A DNA stretch of 64,000 nt from Symbiodinium natans (GCA_905221605.1 CAJNDS010002102.1:193501-257500); one strand, 5' to 3'; numbered from the stretch's first letter, positions 32,179 to 43,465 are shown. The notes: a model not told the origin generated them from the sequence alone. Translations and numbers: made by a program.

Positions 32179-32354
32179 TTTGGGATGCTCCCCCTTATAC
32201 TAACCGTCCTTAGTAGGGATTCTAGTACCCCCTAGTATGATCCCAATTAAGGCCAGTCTAGTACCCCCTTGATGCCTATTCAGGAATGCCAGTATAAGGG
32301 GGAACATCCCTAGAATCCCGATGAAGGACTGCTAGTATAACTGGGAACATCCCA
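32179..32354 (+). mobile_element. Family B MITE, compound
   Basis: TTTGGGATGCTCCCCCTTAT left end, and two successive right ends (GTATAAGGGGGAACATCC at about 32310 and CTAGTATAACTGGGAACATC at about 32350), so two copies overlap or one end was duplicated. Confidence 0.8.
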
Positions 32355-32584
32355 AGGTTCTGTATCCAGGGCTCTAGCCATGTGCCCCTGAGCATGTAAG
32401 TAGCTTCCGTTGCGACCTTGCCGCAATCTACATCCGAGACATTGTGGTTTCGGGTTTAGGGCTGAGGGCCCCCAAACCCCACACCCCAAACCCCAAACCC
32501 TGAACCCTGAACCCTAAACCCGAAACCCTAAACCCTAAACGAATTCACGCATGGATGTCCCGATGGGGAGCAGCGCAGTGATAC

Positions 32585-32625
32585 CTCTTCTGAAACGTGA
32601 AGCCTTGTCCATGTCCGCCACCACC
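32585..32625 (-). CDS. Possible short exon
   Basis: Open frame GGGGHGQGFTFQKR with donor AAGAG|GTATCA. Between C and G repeats. Confidence 0.4.
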
Positions 32626-32802
32626 AGGGTTCAGGGTTGGGTTTCGGGTTTCGGGTTTAGGGTTTAGGGTTTCGGGTTTCGGGTTCAGGGTTCAGGGTTC
32701 AGGGTTTAGGGTTTAGGGTTTAGGGTTTAGGGTTTAGGGTTTAGGGCTCCGGGCTTAGGGTTTGGGGTTTAGGGTTTGGGGTCAATTCTCGCGTGTCCTT
32801 AC

Positions 32803-32855
32803 CAGGAACGTTCGTCTTCTTGAAGAGCCTGTGGCAACGGCTCCACAGGCTTTCG
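32803..32855 (-). CDS. Unassigned exon
   Basis: Strong donor TTCCTG|GTAAGG. Open frame AFESLWSRCHRLFKKTNVP. Acceptor probably CCACAG|GCTC or further upstream. Confidence 0.6.
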
Positions 32856-32989
32856 AATGCAAATAGCACACCCCTAAACCCATGAACCCCTAAAGCACTG
32901 AACTCTAAGACCCTGACCCCTAAACCTCAACCCCTAACCCTTGCCCTCTGAAACCCTAAGCCCTAAACCAACCCTAAACCCTAAGCCCT

Positions 32990-33085
32990 GAACCCTAAAC
33001 CCTAAACCCTAAACCCTAAACCCTAAACCCTAAACCCTAAACCCTAAACCCTAAACCCTAAACCCTAAACCCTAAACCCTAAACC
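32990..33085 (-). repeat. CCCTAAA array
   Basis: Thirteen perfect units, 20 bp from an exon donor. Confidence 0.97.
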
Positions 33086-33105
33086 CTGCCTCCTAAACCC
33101 CCAAC

Positions 33106-33192
33106 CTTAGAGGCGTCAGACGTTCGCTCTGAGCTCAGATCGTCCATCAGCTTCACCACGATGGTCCAGAGATCTTCGAAGATGAAGGCCAC
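33106..33192 (-). CDS. Unassigned exon
   Basis: Acceptor GGAACCAG|GTGGCC, donor TCTAAG|GTTGGGG. Exactly 29 phase-0 codons: VAFIFEDLWTIVVKLMDDLS then SERTSDASK. Very protein-like. Family unknown. Confidence 0.7.
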
Positions 33193-33834
33193 CTGGTTCC
33201 AGGGTTTAGGGTTTAGGGTTTCGGGTTTAGGGTTTTAGGGTTTAGGGCTGAGGGTTTAGGGTTTGAGGGTTGATGTTTTAGGGTTTAGCGTTTGCGGGCT
33301 TAGGGTTTCTTAGGGCTTGGGAGTTCGTAGGGTTAAGGGACGTTGTGGTTGGTTTCTTCATAAGCGCTTCCCACAAGGTCACTCTCACTTTGATCATGTG
33401 GTAGCTGGTCCAAAAAAAGTTGTCCCCAAATCAGTAACCTCAAACCCTAAGCCCCAAGCCCTAAGCCCTAAACCCTAAACCCTGAACCCTAAACCCTAAG
33501 CTCTCAACCATGAGGCTGGCCCACTTCTTAGTAAGGAATCCCGGTTTAAGGGCTCTTATCTCATGGGGGCATCCCTTGAAAAGGTTTAGGGTTTAGGGCT
33601 TAGGGTTAAGGGTTGAGGGCTTAGGGTTGAGGGTCTAGGTCGGTCGGTGGGCAATTTGAGAGGGTTTAGGGCTTTAGGCTTTAGGGTTTAGGCGTTTAGG
33701 GTTTAGGTTTAGAACAACCACCGCCAATATAGAGCAAGCTCCACAAATCAAGGACAGCCCGCCAGGCCTACCCAGTACCAGGCGGTTGCGCATGACTTCG
33801 TTTGGGCGCTTAGGCGGTTGAGGTTTTAATCTTA

Positions 33835-33985
33835 GGATAGCTACATGGTCCCTTTAATATGGCCCTTAAAAGGGGACTGCTTCTATTCATACCCCCCGAT
33901 ATCCCCCCTTCTTTCCCAAGGGCACAGACTTCAGAACCCTTTGAAAGAGGTAAGGGACCATATCAGGGGCCCATAACTACCCCTA
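33835..33985 (+). mobile_element. Family F MITE-like element
   Basis: GATAGCTACATGGTCCCTTT near the left and AGGGACCATATC...CATAACTACCCC at the right form an inverted pair. A part copy lies at 3908-3965. Confidence 0.5.
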
Positions 33986-34511
33986 AACCCTAAACCCTAA
34001 ACCCTAACTATTCAAGCACAGGGGTTTAATGACCAGCCGAGGACCCTAAACCCTAAACCCTGTAGGGTTTAGGGTTTAGGATTTAGGGTTTAGGATTTAG
34101 GGTTTAGGATTTAGGGTCTGGGGTTTAGGGTTTAGTATTTAGGGTTTGGGGTTTAGGGCTTAGGGTTTAGGGTTTATTCCCAGAGAGTGTGTCAACACTG
34201 GAAGGTTACCCCTAGACCCTAAACCCGAAACCCTACACCCTACACTCTAAACCCTAGAAGTTGAGTTGCGCCCTTCTACTGCTGGCATCGCCTTCAGGTC
34301 TATTGACTAGGTTATGGCTTAGGGTTTAGGGTTCAGGGTTTAGGGTTTAGGGTTTAGGGTTTAGGGTTTAGGCTTTAGGGTTTAGGGTTTGGGGTTTAGG
34401 GTTTAGGGTTTAGGGCTTAGGGATTAGGGTTTCGGGTTGAGGGTTTAGGGTTTCGGGTTTAGGGTGTAGGGTTTGGGGTTTGGGGTGTAGGATTTGGGGT
34501 GAAGGGTTTAG

Positions 34512-34632
34512 GGCTGCGGAGTGTTGAGTCGTTGAGAAAGGTCGTGGTTTGCACCACAAAGTACAAGTTCAACGAGGCTTTCGCATCCGACGTGAACAGC
34601 TCTTGGACGGCTTCCCTGTGTAAAGCTCCCAT
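34512..34632 (-). CDS. Unassigned exon
   Basis: 42 open codons: MGALHREAVQELFTSDAKAS then LNLYFVVQTTTFLNDSTLRS. Protein-like and helical. No strong splice sites; lies in G|piece|C orientation, unlike most exons. Confidence 0.55.
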
Positions 34633-34774
34633 GGCTTGTGGAACCCTAAACCCTAAACCTTAAACCGGATAAGCACTGGTCTGCGAGCTACCGTGTTCCA
34701 AAACCCGTTAGTCAAGCCCAAAAAAAGGGCCTAGGGTTTAGGGTCTATATAAGACTGCAGGAAGAACCCTAAAC

Positions 34775-34859
34775 CCTCCAGAAATAGTGTGTTGTTTAGA
34801 CGCGATGCCTCGGACCATAGCCGGCCACGAAAAAGCGTCTGCGCCGCCTGTACAGCCGC
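34775..34859 (-). CDS. Unassigned exon
   Basis: Acceptor CATGCAG|GCGGC, donor GGAGG|GTTTAGGG. Open frame AVQAAQTLFRGRLWSEASRL then NNTLFLE. The plus strand also has an open reading ending at GCATG|GTGAGA. Minus is preferred from context and AG|G. Confidence 0.5.
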
Positions 34860-34889
34860 CTGCATGGTGAGACTGCTACCTTCAGGGTT

Positions 34890-35052
34890 AGGGTTCAGGG
34901 TTCAGGGTTCAGGGTTTAGGGTTTAGGGTTTAGGGTTTAGGGTTTAGGGTTTAGGGTTTAGGGTTTAGGGTTTAGGGTTTAGGGTTTAGGGTTTAGGGTT
35001 TAGGGTTTAGGGTTTAGGGTTTAGGGTTTAGGGTTTAGGGTTTAGGGTTTCG
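34890..35052 (+). repeat. TTTAGGG array
   Basis: About 22 units after three TTCAGGG units. Confidence 0.97.
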
Positions 35053-35251
35053 AGTATTTCGGTTTTAGGGCGTCGGTTTAGGGTTTCGGGTCTAGGGTTT
35101 CGATCTGAGGCGTTCGGGTTTAGGGTTTCAGGTTTAGTGTCATTTTTAGCCCTAAACCCCCACACCTTGACCTTGAATCCCAAACCCTAAACCCTAAACC
35201 CTAAACCCTAAACCCTAAACCCTAAACCCTAAACCCTAAACATCCGTTCAG

Positions 35252-35291
35252 AGACGTGACCTTAAGCATCGAGACCTGACACCCGAAGATG
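35252..35291. CDS. Possible 40-bp exon, strand ambiguous
   Basis: Plus strand: CGTTCAG|AGACG...GATG|GTGAGT with RRDLKHRDLTPED. Minus strand: GTGTCAG|GTCTCG with VSMLKVTSLNG. Between C and G arrays, as exons are. Confidence 0.35.
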
Positions 35292-35331
35292 GTGAGTCTG
35301 AATCCGTAACATGCCTCAGGATTCTAGGCTT

Positions 35332-35425
35332 AGGGTTTAGGGTTTAGGGTTTAGGGTTTAGGGTTTAGGGTTTAGGGTTTAGGGTTTAGGGTTTAGGGTT
35401 TAGGGTTTAGGGTTTAGGGTTCTGG
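35332..35425 (+). repeat. TTTAGGG array
   Basis: About thirteen perfect units. Confidence 0.97.
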
Positions 35426-35887
35426 GTTTAGGGGTTAGGCTTATGGCCCTAAACCCAAATTCTTCGGCCTGTGCTTGAAGCTGCCCACCCTACACCCCAT
35501 AAACGCTTTATCCTAAGGATTATAGAGTTCTTAAGGGAAGGGGGTTCAGGGTTTAGGCTTAGGGTTTAGGGTTTAGGGTTTAGGGTTTCGGGTTTCGGGT
35601 TTAGGGTTTAGGGTTTAGGGTTTAGGGGTGTAGGTACCAAGAGAACCTTAGGGAAGCTTAGGGAGCCTTATGGAGTAGTGGGGAGAATTAGGGCTTAGGG
35701 AACCTTGGGTTACATACGCCCCTTGAACCCCCCTCCCTTAAGAACCCGAGAAGACGTCAAGAGATGACTACATGAGCACATATACACCGCTATGCACCTC
35801 TAACTGAACCCGGAGAAAGAAGCCCTGCACACTCCATACCATACCATAACAAACCATCCCATACCAAACCTCCACCCCCTCCACCCC

Positions 35888-35890
35888 CCG

Positions 35891-35936
<46 letters not shown>

Positions 35937-36017
35937 CCCCGCCCCCCCCCCCCCTCCCCCCCTCCCCCCCCCCTCCACCCCCCTCCCCACCCCCCTCCCC
36001 CCACCCCCCCCCCCCCA
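35888..36017 (+). repeat. Poly-C tract, about 130 bp
   Basis: Almost pure C with scattered T, G and A. The glycine-rich minus-strand ORFs here are artefacts of this tract. Confidence 0.95.
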
Positions 36018-36192
36018 CAAAAAAAAAGAACACAAGACATGTGACAATATGCCCGGAGCCCTAGATCACCCTAAGCTCGAAACCCTAAACTCTAAATCAC
36101 CCGAAAGACATCAGAATCTCGTAGCGCACGCCTCGCGGGAAGCCACGCGCTCGTTTCCCAAGGATAAGACAACCTAGGAGAGCAAAATGCTG

Positions 36193-36285
36193 GGAGGCTC
36201 ATGGAGAATTCTAAGCGGGGTTCAGGTTGAGGGTTTATGGGAGGCTCATGGAGAGTTCTAAGCGGGGTTGAGCGTTGAGGGTTTA
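36193..36285 (+). repeat. Tandem duplication of about 48 bp
   Basis: TGGGAGGCTCATGGAGAATT...AGGGTTTA occurs twice in a row with small differences, ending in telomere-like sequence. Confidence 0.8.
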
Positions 36286-36383
36286 GGTTTAGGGTATCTA
36301 GAGTTCTATCTTGTTCCTGTTGAGCCATTGTGAACGCAAGGACTGCATTCGGAAGCTTAGTGAAATGGTTGTGCTGCAAGTCT

Positions 36384-36561
36384 ACTTGGAGGTTCATGGT
36401 ACTTATTAACTAATTATAACTGTACTTAAAACTGTACTTAAAACTGTACTTAAAACTGTACTTAAAACTGTACTTATAACCATATTAGGGCACGTAAGGG
36501 GCTTATGAGTGGGTTCTTAGTACAGTTATACTTGGTTAGTAAGTACCATGAACCTCCAAGT
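36384..36561 (+). mobile_element. Family A MITE, complete
   Basis: ACTTGGAGGTTCATGGTACT and AGTACCATGAACCTCCAAGT perfect ends. The interior holds five tandem AAAACTGTACTT units. Confidence 0.92.
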
Positions 36562-36633
36562 AGAAGCAGTTTATACCATTCGCATTGATCTGAAAACTAC
36601 GACCGTGCTGTTCAGGTCTCACGTTGTAGTGTT

Positions 36634-36897
36634 GCCCTAAACCCTGAACCCTGAACCCTGAACCCTAAACCCTAAACCCTAAACCCTAAACCCTAAACCC
36701 TAAACCCTAAACCCTAAACCCTAAACCCTAAACCCTAACCTAAACCCTAAACCCTAAACCCTAAACCCTAAACCCTAAACCCTAAACCCTAAACCCTAAA
36801 CCCTAAACCCTAAACCCTAAACCCTAAACCCTAAACCCTAACCCTAAACCCTAAACCCTAAACCCTAAACCCTAAACCCTAAACCCTAAACCCTAAA
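36634..36897 (-). repeat. CCCTAAA array, among the longest perfect arrays here
   Basis: About 37 units with only a few one-base losses (CCTAACC). The 36898-37000 piece between this and the next G array shows no clear gene. Confidence 0.97.
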
Positions 36898-36999
36898 CTT
36901 GGCAATCCATGACTTTGCCTGCTTTGCGCGTTAGAATGCTGCCATTCATTTCCTGCCATGAGTTTAAATCTCATTCTAACCGAAGGGAAGCTGCAACCT

Positions 37000-37198
37000 G
37001 AGGTTTAGGGTTTAGGGTTTAGGGTTTAGGGTTTAGGGTTTAGGGTTTAGGGTTTAGGGTTTAGGGTTTAGGGGTTAGGGTTTAGGGTTTAGGGTTTAGG
37101 GTTTAGGGTTTAGCGTTTAGGGTTTAGGGTTTAGGGTTTGGGGTTTAGGGTTTAGGGTTTAGAGTTTAGGGCTTAGGGTCTAGGGTTTAGGGTTTAGG
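37000..37198 (+). repeat. TTTAGGG array
   Basis: About 27 units, more degenerate to the right. Confidence 0.96.
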
Positions 37199-37289
37199 AC
37201 AACCTGCGCGTGCCTGTACATGGAACGAAGTGCACAGAGGAGGAAATCAGGAGGAACACTGTGAGCAACATGCAGCTAGTTCAACGAGA

Positions 37290-37380
37290 ACTACAACGTG
37301 TACAGTGTGAAGTGCACCGACTGGGTTGGCACACGGGAAAAAGGCGAGGCGAAGTTTACGACCACACAGCCTCGACTCGA
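37290..37380 (-). CDS. Possible exon
   Basis: Acceptor AGTCGAG|GCTGTG, open frame CVVVNFASPFSRVPTQSVHF then TL. The plus strand of the same piece is open too. Tentative. Confidence 0.3.
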
Positions 37381-38357
37381 AACCTTACACGACACCTAAA
37401 CCGGAGGACTGGGTTTAGGGTTGAGGGTTGAGGGTTGAGGGTTTAGGGTTTAAAGTTTAGGGCTTGAGGCTTAGGGTTTCGGGACTGTAGGCTTGGAGCT
37501 CAAGGATGCAAACCCGGCCACATGCTTTGCCAGCGCTTGCCACTCCTCACGGCATAAAACACAGGACCCAACATTTCGGGTTTGGGGTTTAGGGTTTTGG
37601 GTTGGGGGTTTGGGGTTTAGGGCTTAGGAATTTTAGGGTTTAGGGTAGGATTCTCGGGTTAGGGCCCTACATCCTTCGTCGTAGATGCTTTGCAACCGTT
37701 AAAATGTCCATTCCAGATGCGAAATCTGACTCTCTGCCTTTTCCATTGCGCGCAAAGTTAGGGTTTAGGGTTTAGAGCTCACGGTTTAGGGTTTAGGGTT
37801 TAGGGCTTAGGGCTTAGGGCTTAGGGCTTAGGGCTTAGGGTTCAAACCCCATGTCCTGGCTAGCCCCACTTCTAGCGCCGTAGCAAGAGCCGACCAACTG
37901 ACCAACTTGTTAAATTATGCACAGCAAACGAAGGCACTCTACACTGGAAGTCCGAAGTAATGAAATACGCGCCGCGCAGTTGCAAGTGTTATGCTTTAAG
38001 GTGCCTTTTTCAGGCTTGTGGGGTTTGGGTTTAGTTTCACCCGCCCTGCAGCATGCAGGCGTTTATTGAAATATTCCGGCTGACGAGTCGGCGCAGTGTC
38101 CGGGAAGGACTAAAAGTCGCGGTCGGACCTGACAAGGCCGGCCTCGTCGATACCGTCGTGGCGTGGCGAGTTGAAGAGTGTTTCTGGTCTGGGTAACTAA
38201 ACCCTAAACCCTAAACCCGGCCCTAAACCCTCAACCCTAAACCCGAAACCCTAAACCCCTAAACCCTACACCTAAACCCTATAAACCCTAAACCCCTAAG
38301 GTGGACTTGCATTCAATCACGCTTTACCAGCCGGAGAGTCCCCTTCTACTCCCACAG

Positions 38358-38484
38358 GATCTTTAACTCGACAACACAGCTGTTGTCAACAGCGCATGTG
38401 AGAAGAGTGTCAAAACATTTAGATGCCACGATGTACCATGTGCTGCGCTTGCGCTTGGATGCCAAGATCCCGCTCAACGACTGA
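38358..38484 (+). CDS. Possible plus-strand exon, perhaps retroelement-derived
   Basis: Acceptor TCCCACAG|GATC then 41 open codons: IFNSTTQLLSTAHVRRVSKH, LDATMYHVLRLRLDAKIPLN, stop TGA. The KHLD...H pattern faintly recalls the RHID motif of copia RNase H tails, but this is weak. One of few plus-strand candidates. Confidence 0.35.
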
Positions 38485-38674
38485 CTGCTATGTTTCCCCC
38501 CCCCCCTCCTCCTTAGGGCTGTGTGGATCTCATTGGCCTGAACCCTACTTTGTGCACATGGAGGTCTTTGTCAACTACGGAAGAGTGCTACTGGTTTTTA
38601 GTAGGGACTGAGGGAACTACGGAGTTAAGTACCTATACCCCCCTACATATACGTAAGGCGTAAGGAATCTGTAC

Positions 38675-38705
38675 ATGTATATATATATATATATATGTGT
38701 GTGTA
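38675..38705 (+). repeat. TA/TG microsatellite
   Basis: (TA)n followed by TGTGTG. Similar TA tracts lie at 38933-38998, 30024-30080, 21991-22010 and 12175-12195. Confidence 0.9.
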
Positions 38706-39189
38706 AAAAAGTACCTCACATTGCCTCATACCCCACTAAGAACCAGTAGGTCAGTAGGATGTTTCCCGGCGTTGTTTGCGAATTTGTCCAGGCGCTACAC
38801 TGCGTGCAGACACGGCATTCATGCACTGGTTGCTCTTTCAACAAGGGGAAATGGTTCTTAGTAGCGCAGAAACTATCCTCATGTATTTAGGGTTTAGGGT
38901 CAGGGTTCAGGGTTTAGGGATACCCTAGAATATATATATATATATATATATACATACATATACATATACATATATATATATATTACATACAAATATATGT
39001 ATGTATAGGGCACCTCGTTCCCTCTTTCAACAGGAGGCAGCACCGCGAGCGTTGGATGCGTAGCACCAGCACGCGTACAGCCAATTGTTCTTGCTTCCCC
39101 GTCGAAGTGGAGATATCAGCTGTCAGGCCTAAACAATGAGCTAAACCCTAAACCCTAAACCCTAAACCCTAAACCCTAAACCCTAGACC

Positions 39190-39291
39190 TTGGGATGTTC
39201 CCACTTCTACTTGCAATCCCTAATAGGGATTGTAGTACCCCGGATTAGAATCCCTATTAAGGACCGTTAGCATAAGGGGGGAACATCCGAA
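39190..39291 (+). mobile_element. Family B MITE
   Basis: TTGGGATGTTCCCACTTCTA ... GCATAAGGGGGGAACATCC. The interior shows CAATCCCTAATAGGGATTGT and GAATCCCTATTAAGGACCG. Confidence 0.85.
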
Positions 39292-40094
39292 AACAAGCCC
39301 TCAACCCCTAAAAACTAAACCCTAAACCCTAAACCCTAAACCTGCCCTATGAACCCTATAAATCCTAGCAAGCCTAGAAACCCATAAACATTCTTCACCC
39401 TCTAAACCCTACAAACCCTACACCCGAAAAAACAAAACCCTCTAAACCCTAAAACCTAAACCCTATAAACCCAATAAACACTATACACCCTACAAACCCC
39501 AGCTCTCAACCCTATAAATCCCTTTTAGCCTCATAAGACCCTAAACCCTACCTTGGAGTAAACCCTGGGAAATATATACTTTTCAGGCAGAAGTAGCTAG
39601 GCTGACGTACGATATGTAGGACCCCAAAGGCGGCCCTGATGAGAGAACAACTTCGGGGTACTTACGACAGTCTCTGGGTAAGACCTAAACCAACGGACAT
39701 TCATCCCCTGGAGTCCTAAAAAGTCCAAAAATGACCCAAAACATCCCTGCCCAAATGCCCCAATACCCCTCATACCACAAATACCCAAAACCTCAGAGAC
39801 CCTTAGTACCCGAAACGCCCAAACATACCCTAAACCTACACCCTAAATTTCCCTTATGAAACCCCTAAACCCCGCCGAGCCCTAAACCCCAAACCCTAAA
39901 CCCTAAACCCTAGACCCTAAACCCTAAACCCTAAACCGCAAACCCTAGACCCTGAACCCTTAAACCCTTTCTACGAAACCCTGAAGTCCTGTCTGCATAA
40001 CCGGTCGCTTCTCTAAAGTATGGTCCCTTCTTGGGGGGTTTAGGGTTTAGGGTTTAGGGTTTAGGGCTTAGGGCTTAGGGCTTAGGGCTTAGGA

Positions 40095-40205
40095 CGGCCC
40101 CCCTGCTTTAGGGTACCCAGAAAAGGGACCGCAATTTAGAGAACTGACCAACAAAGGGGATTCTAAGGGAACCCCAACCCTGAACAGAAATCAGGGCCTA
40201 CTCCG
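40095..40205 (+). mobile_element. Family D element, degenerate
   Basis: Shares GAAAAGGGACCG, AACCCCAACCCTGA and GGGCCTACTCCGGGTCCTAG with the 17.03 kb copy. Left part poor. Confidence 0.4.
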
Positions 40206-40207
40206 GG

Positions 40208-40298
40208 TCCTAGCCCTAAACCCTAAACCCTAAACCCTAAACCCTAAACCCTAAACCCTAAACCCTAAACCCTAAACCCTAAACCCTAAACCCTAAAC
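40208..40298 (-). repeat. CCCTAAA array at exon donor
   Basis: Thirteen perfect units beginning directly at the exon donor (minus-strand sense). Confidence 0.97.
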
Positions 40299-40388
40299 CC
40301 GAAGTAGCGCCCCGTGGTCCTCGGGATGCTTCGTGGACACAGCCTGCGGGGACTCGCAGCTGAAGTAGTTGGCCATCACGGCAACGAC
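40299..40388 (-). CDS. Unassigned exon
   Basis: Acceptor TGCGGCGAG|GTCG, donor TTCGG|GTTTAGGG. Thirty phase-0 codons: VVAVMANYFSCESPQAVSTK then HPEDHGALLR. The donor GT comes from the telomeric repeat. Family unknown. Confidence 0.68.
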
Positions 40389-40436
40389 CTCGCCGCAGTG
40401 GGGAGCGCTTGGGGTTTAGGGTTTGGGGTTGTGGGT

Positions 40437-40525
40437 TTAGGGTTTAGGGTTTAGGGTTTAGGGTTTAGGGTTTAGGGTTTAGGGTTTAGGGTTTAGGGTT
40501 TAGGGTTTAGGGTTTAGGGTTTGGG
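40437..40525 (+). repeat. TTTAGGG array flanked by 25-bp imperfect direct repeats
   Basis: About twelve units. The sequence GACCTCGCCGCAGTGGGGA at 40386 recurs as GACCTCGCAGCAGTGGGGG at 40526, bracketing the array. Confidence 0.93.
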
Positions 40526-41169
40526 GACCTCGCAGCAGTGGGGGAAGCGCATGTGCGCACAAAGATGAGCGGCCTGGGGTTTAGGGTTGAGGGTTTAGGG
40601 TTTGGGCGGGTAGGGTTTAGGGTTCGTGGTTTAGGGCTAGGGTTTAGGGTTTAGGGCTAGGGTTTAGGGTTTGGGGTTTAGGGCTTGGGTTAGGGATATT
40701 GCTTTCCCCCAAAGACCTCGGCTGTGGATCCTGAACCTTGGAAGCATTGGGGCCGCAGGTGTCAGCTAAGGCCTGTGGCTACATCCTGAAACCCTAAACC
40801 CTAAACCCTAAACCCTAAACCCTAAACCCTAAACCCTAAACCCTGAACCCTGAACCCTAAACCCTCAAGACCTTGAAGCCGTGAAGACCTGGGGTTTAGT
40901 GTTTAGGGTTAAATGGTTAGGGTTGACCTGAGACCAAGAGCGCACCGGGCATTTTGGATCTAGGAAAGAAATCAAGAAGGCAAGAAACCTTCGAAGGGAG
41001 TCCCACGATGAACTAGGCCTGCAGCATAAGGGTTTTGGGGGCTGTGGGGATTAGGGCTTAGCGCCCTAAACCCTAAACACCCTGAATGCCTTCTTCGGCG
41101 TTTACGATGCTTGTGCCAACGGGTATCTACTGGCTAAGTGAGAACGTGAGACTACCCCTAAAGCCCCAA

Positions 41170-41246
41170 GTGCCCTAGTATGGTCATAAGTACAGTTATA
41201 AGTACAGTTATAAGTACAGTTATAAGTACAGTTATAAGTACAGTTA
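41170..41246 (+). repeat. TATAAGTACAGT tandem repeat
   Basis: About five copies of a 12-bp unit that also occurs inside family A MITEs, here without the element's terminal repeats. Confidence 0.9.
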
Positions 41247-41479
41247 CCCGGAACCCTAAACCCTAAACCCTACAAACCCCCCGGGCAGTGCAATCGCCCC
41301 ATAACCTTCAGATCCCAGACTCCGATGCCCCTGTTCGCAAACCCTTAGAGCCGCCAACAAAACCTAAGCCCTAAACAATCCCTTTCAAAAAACCCTTAAG
41401 CCTTAAAAGACCCAAATCCCTAAAAATCCCTGAGCCCTATGCAAGCACTAAAAACCCCCCAAACCACACAATTCCTCAA

Positions 41480-41555
41480 AGCTTGATAAGAGGAGGCTTG
41501 GTTGCTGGCCGTCTGCCGAAGCGGGGCGTTGGGGTGGAAGAGGTAGACGTACAGC
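41480..41555 (-). CDS. Unassigned exon
   Basis: Acceptor CACTCAG|GCTGTACG, open frame LYVYLFHPNAPLRQTASNQA then SSYQA. Strongly protein-like. Donor unclear. Family unknown. Confidence 0.6.
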
Positions 41556-41819
41556 CTGAGTGGAGCTTAGAGATGTCATTGCTTGATTGCCATGGGTGTG
41601 TTAAAAGTCTACGATGGACCCCAAACCCTAAACCCGAAACCCGAAACCCTAGACCCTAAACCCTGAATGCGACAAGCAGCCCTAAACCTTACACCCGAAC
41701 TCTAAGCTACTCCGAGCAAGATTAGATCTGAAGGCGGGCCCCTCAACCCCAAGCCCTGAGCTCTTAGCTAGGGTGCCCAGTAACCTAGGAGAAAAGGGTG
41801 CCCTAAACCCTAAACCCAA

Positions 41820-41882
41820 AACCTAAACCCTAAACCCTAAACCCTAAACCCTAAACCCTAAACCCTAAACCCTAAACCCTAA
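41820..41882 (-). repeat. CCCTAAA array
   Basis: Nine units. Confidence 0.95.
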
Positions 41883-41977
41883 CTGTGGGAACCTAAACCC
41901 GCTAGGCTGGGAACAAGGGCACTAGTGGGCATCCTGGATTATAGGGAATTCGGAGCCTAAGGTTGCACCCTTGGGGT

Positions 41978-42100
41978 TAGGGTTTAGGGTTTAGGGTTTA
42001 GGGTTTAGGGTTGAGGGTTTAGGGTTTAGGGTTTAGGGTTTAGGGTTTATGGTTTAGGGTTTGGGGTTTCGGGTTTCGGGTTTCGGGTTTCGGGCTTAGG
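41978..42100 (+). repeat. TTTAGGG / TTTCGGG array
   Basis: Mixed units, ending with a short run of TTTCGGG. Confidence 0.93.
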
Positions 42101-42599
42101 TTTGGGGACCCTTCTTAACAACCCCAAGCACTAAGCTCTGAATACCCGCAGCCTCAAAGCGCTGCACCCGACAGCGCTCCCCGAGTCTGTGACTCTGAAG
42201 GTTTGGGGGTTAGGGTTTAGGGTTTAGGGTGTAGGGTGCAGGGTGTAGGGTTTAGGGTTTAGGGGTATACGACCCCCAAGGCCTAAACCACAAACCCCCC
42301 GAACCCAAAAACCCCAAACCCCAACAGACCCCAAAGCCTCCAAACCCCGAAACCCCAAACCCTAGAACCCCACCAAACCCCCTGAAGAGCCCAAAACCCT
42401 ACATATCTAGGGGTTCTACTTTGGACCTTTAAGGTTGTACCCTTGGGTTTTGGGGTCCCTTTTAAGGATCCCTAAGGGAATATAAGGGCCATCTTAAAAG
42501 TATATTCAGGAGAAACTTTAGGGGTACCGCCTTAGGGGTACGAGTCTGAATCCCTTGAATATAAACCCTACACCCCCATACCCCAAGGCCATAGGGCGC

Positions 42600-42858
42600 C
42601 CGTCTTCAATCCCTAAACCCCAAAACCCCAAAACCCAAAACTCCTAAACCCTAAACCCTGAACCCGAAACCCTAACCCCCTAAATGCCTAAGCCCCTAAA
42701 CCCCTAAACCCCTAAGCCCCTAAACCCCTAAACCCCGAAACCCCGAAACCCCGAAACCCCGAAACCCCGAAACCCCTAAACCCTCAAACCCCTAAACCCT
42801 AAACCCCTGAACCCCTAAACCCTAAACCCCTAAACCCTAAACCCTAAACCCTAAACCC
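42600..42858 (-). repeat. CCCCTAAA / CCCCGAAA array
   Basis: Eight-base variants CCCCTAAA and CCCCGAAA in homogenised runs. Confidence 0.94.
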
Positions 42859-42865
42859 CCCCCAA

Positions 42866-42937
42866 ATAAGGCCCCGTCTTCGGCCGTAGAGTAGGAGGGC
42901 AAACTTCGGCTTGGAGCTCCTCCGGCAAACAGGAGGC
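42866..42937 (-). CDS. Possible exon
   Basis: Acceptor GCGGCAG|GCCTCC, open frame ASCLPEELQAEVCPPTLRPK then TGPYLGG. Next exon-like piece downstream of the H3-like exon. A second frame is also open. Confidence 0.45.
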
Positions 42938-43332
42938 CTGCCGCTGCTGAGGGTTTAGGGTTTGCAGGGTTTAGAGTTTAGGGTTTAGGGTTTAGGGTTG
43001 AGGGGTGTAGAGTCTAAGGGCCATGGCATAGGGTTTAGGGGTGTAGGAGTTTAGAGCTGAGGGGTTCGGATTGAGGGGCTTCGGGGTATAGGGGCTTGGG
43101 GCTCAGGGTGTTTAGGGTTTAGTATAGAGGCTTAGAGATTTTTGGGGTTTGGGGGTTTAGGGCTTACGGGCAGAAGAAGATTCAACCATAACCCTCCCCC
43201 CCTCCCAAAAAAAAAACAAAACCCTAAACCCTCTTAGCCCGTTCTTAGGAGCTCAGGGACTTAGGACGGGCGCTTAGAGGCCTAGCAGTTTAGGACCTGG
43301 GGCGACAAAAACCCGGAGACCTTTGACGAATT

Positions 43333-43465
43333 AGGGTTTAGGGTTTAGGGTTTAGGGTTTAGGGTTTAAGGCTTAGGGCTTAGGGTTTAGGGCTTAGGGC
43401 TTAGGGCTTAGGGCTTAGGGCTTAGGGCTTAGGGCTTAGGGCTTAGGGCTTAGGGTTTAGCACTA
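43333..43465 (+). repeat. TTTAGGG / GGGCTTA array
   Basis: Five TTTAGGG units, then about ten homogenised GGGCTTA units. Confidence 0.95.

Noticed and set aside
35768-36047. Three glycine-rich minus-strand ORFs
   Set aside because: They are readings of the poly-C tract in different frames.
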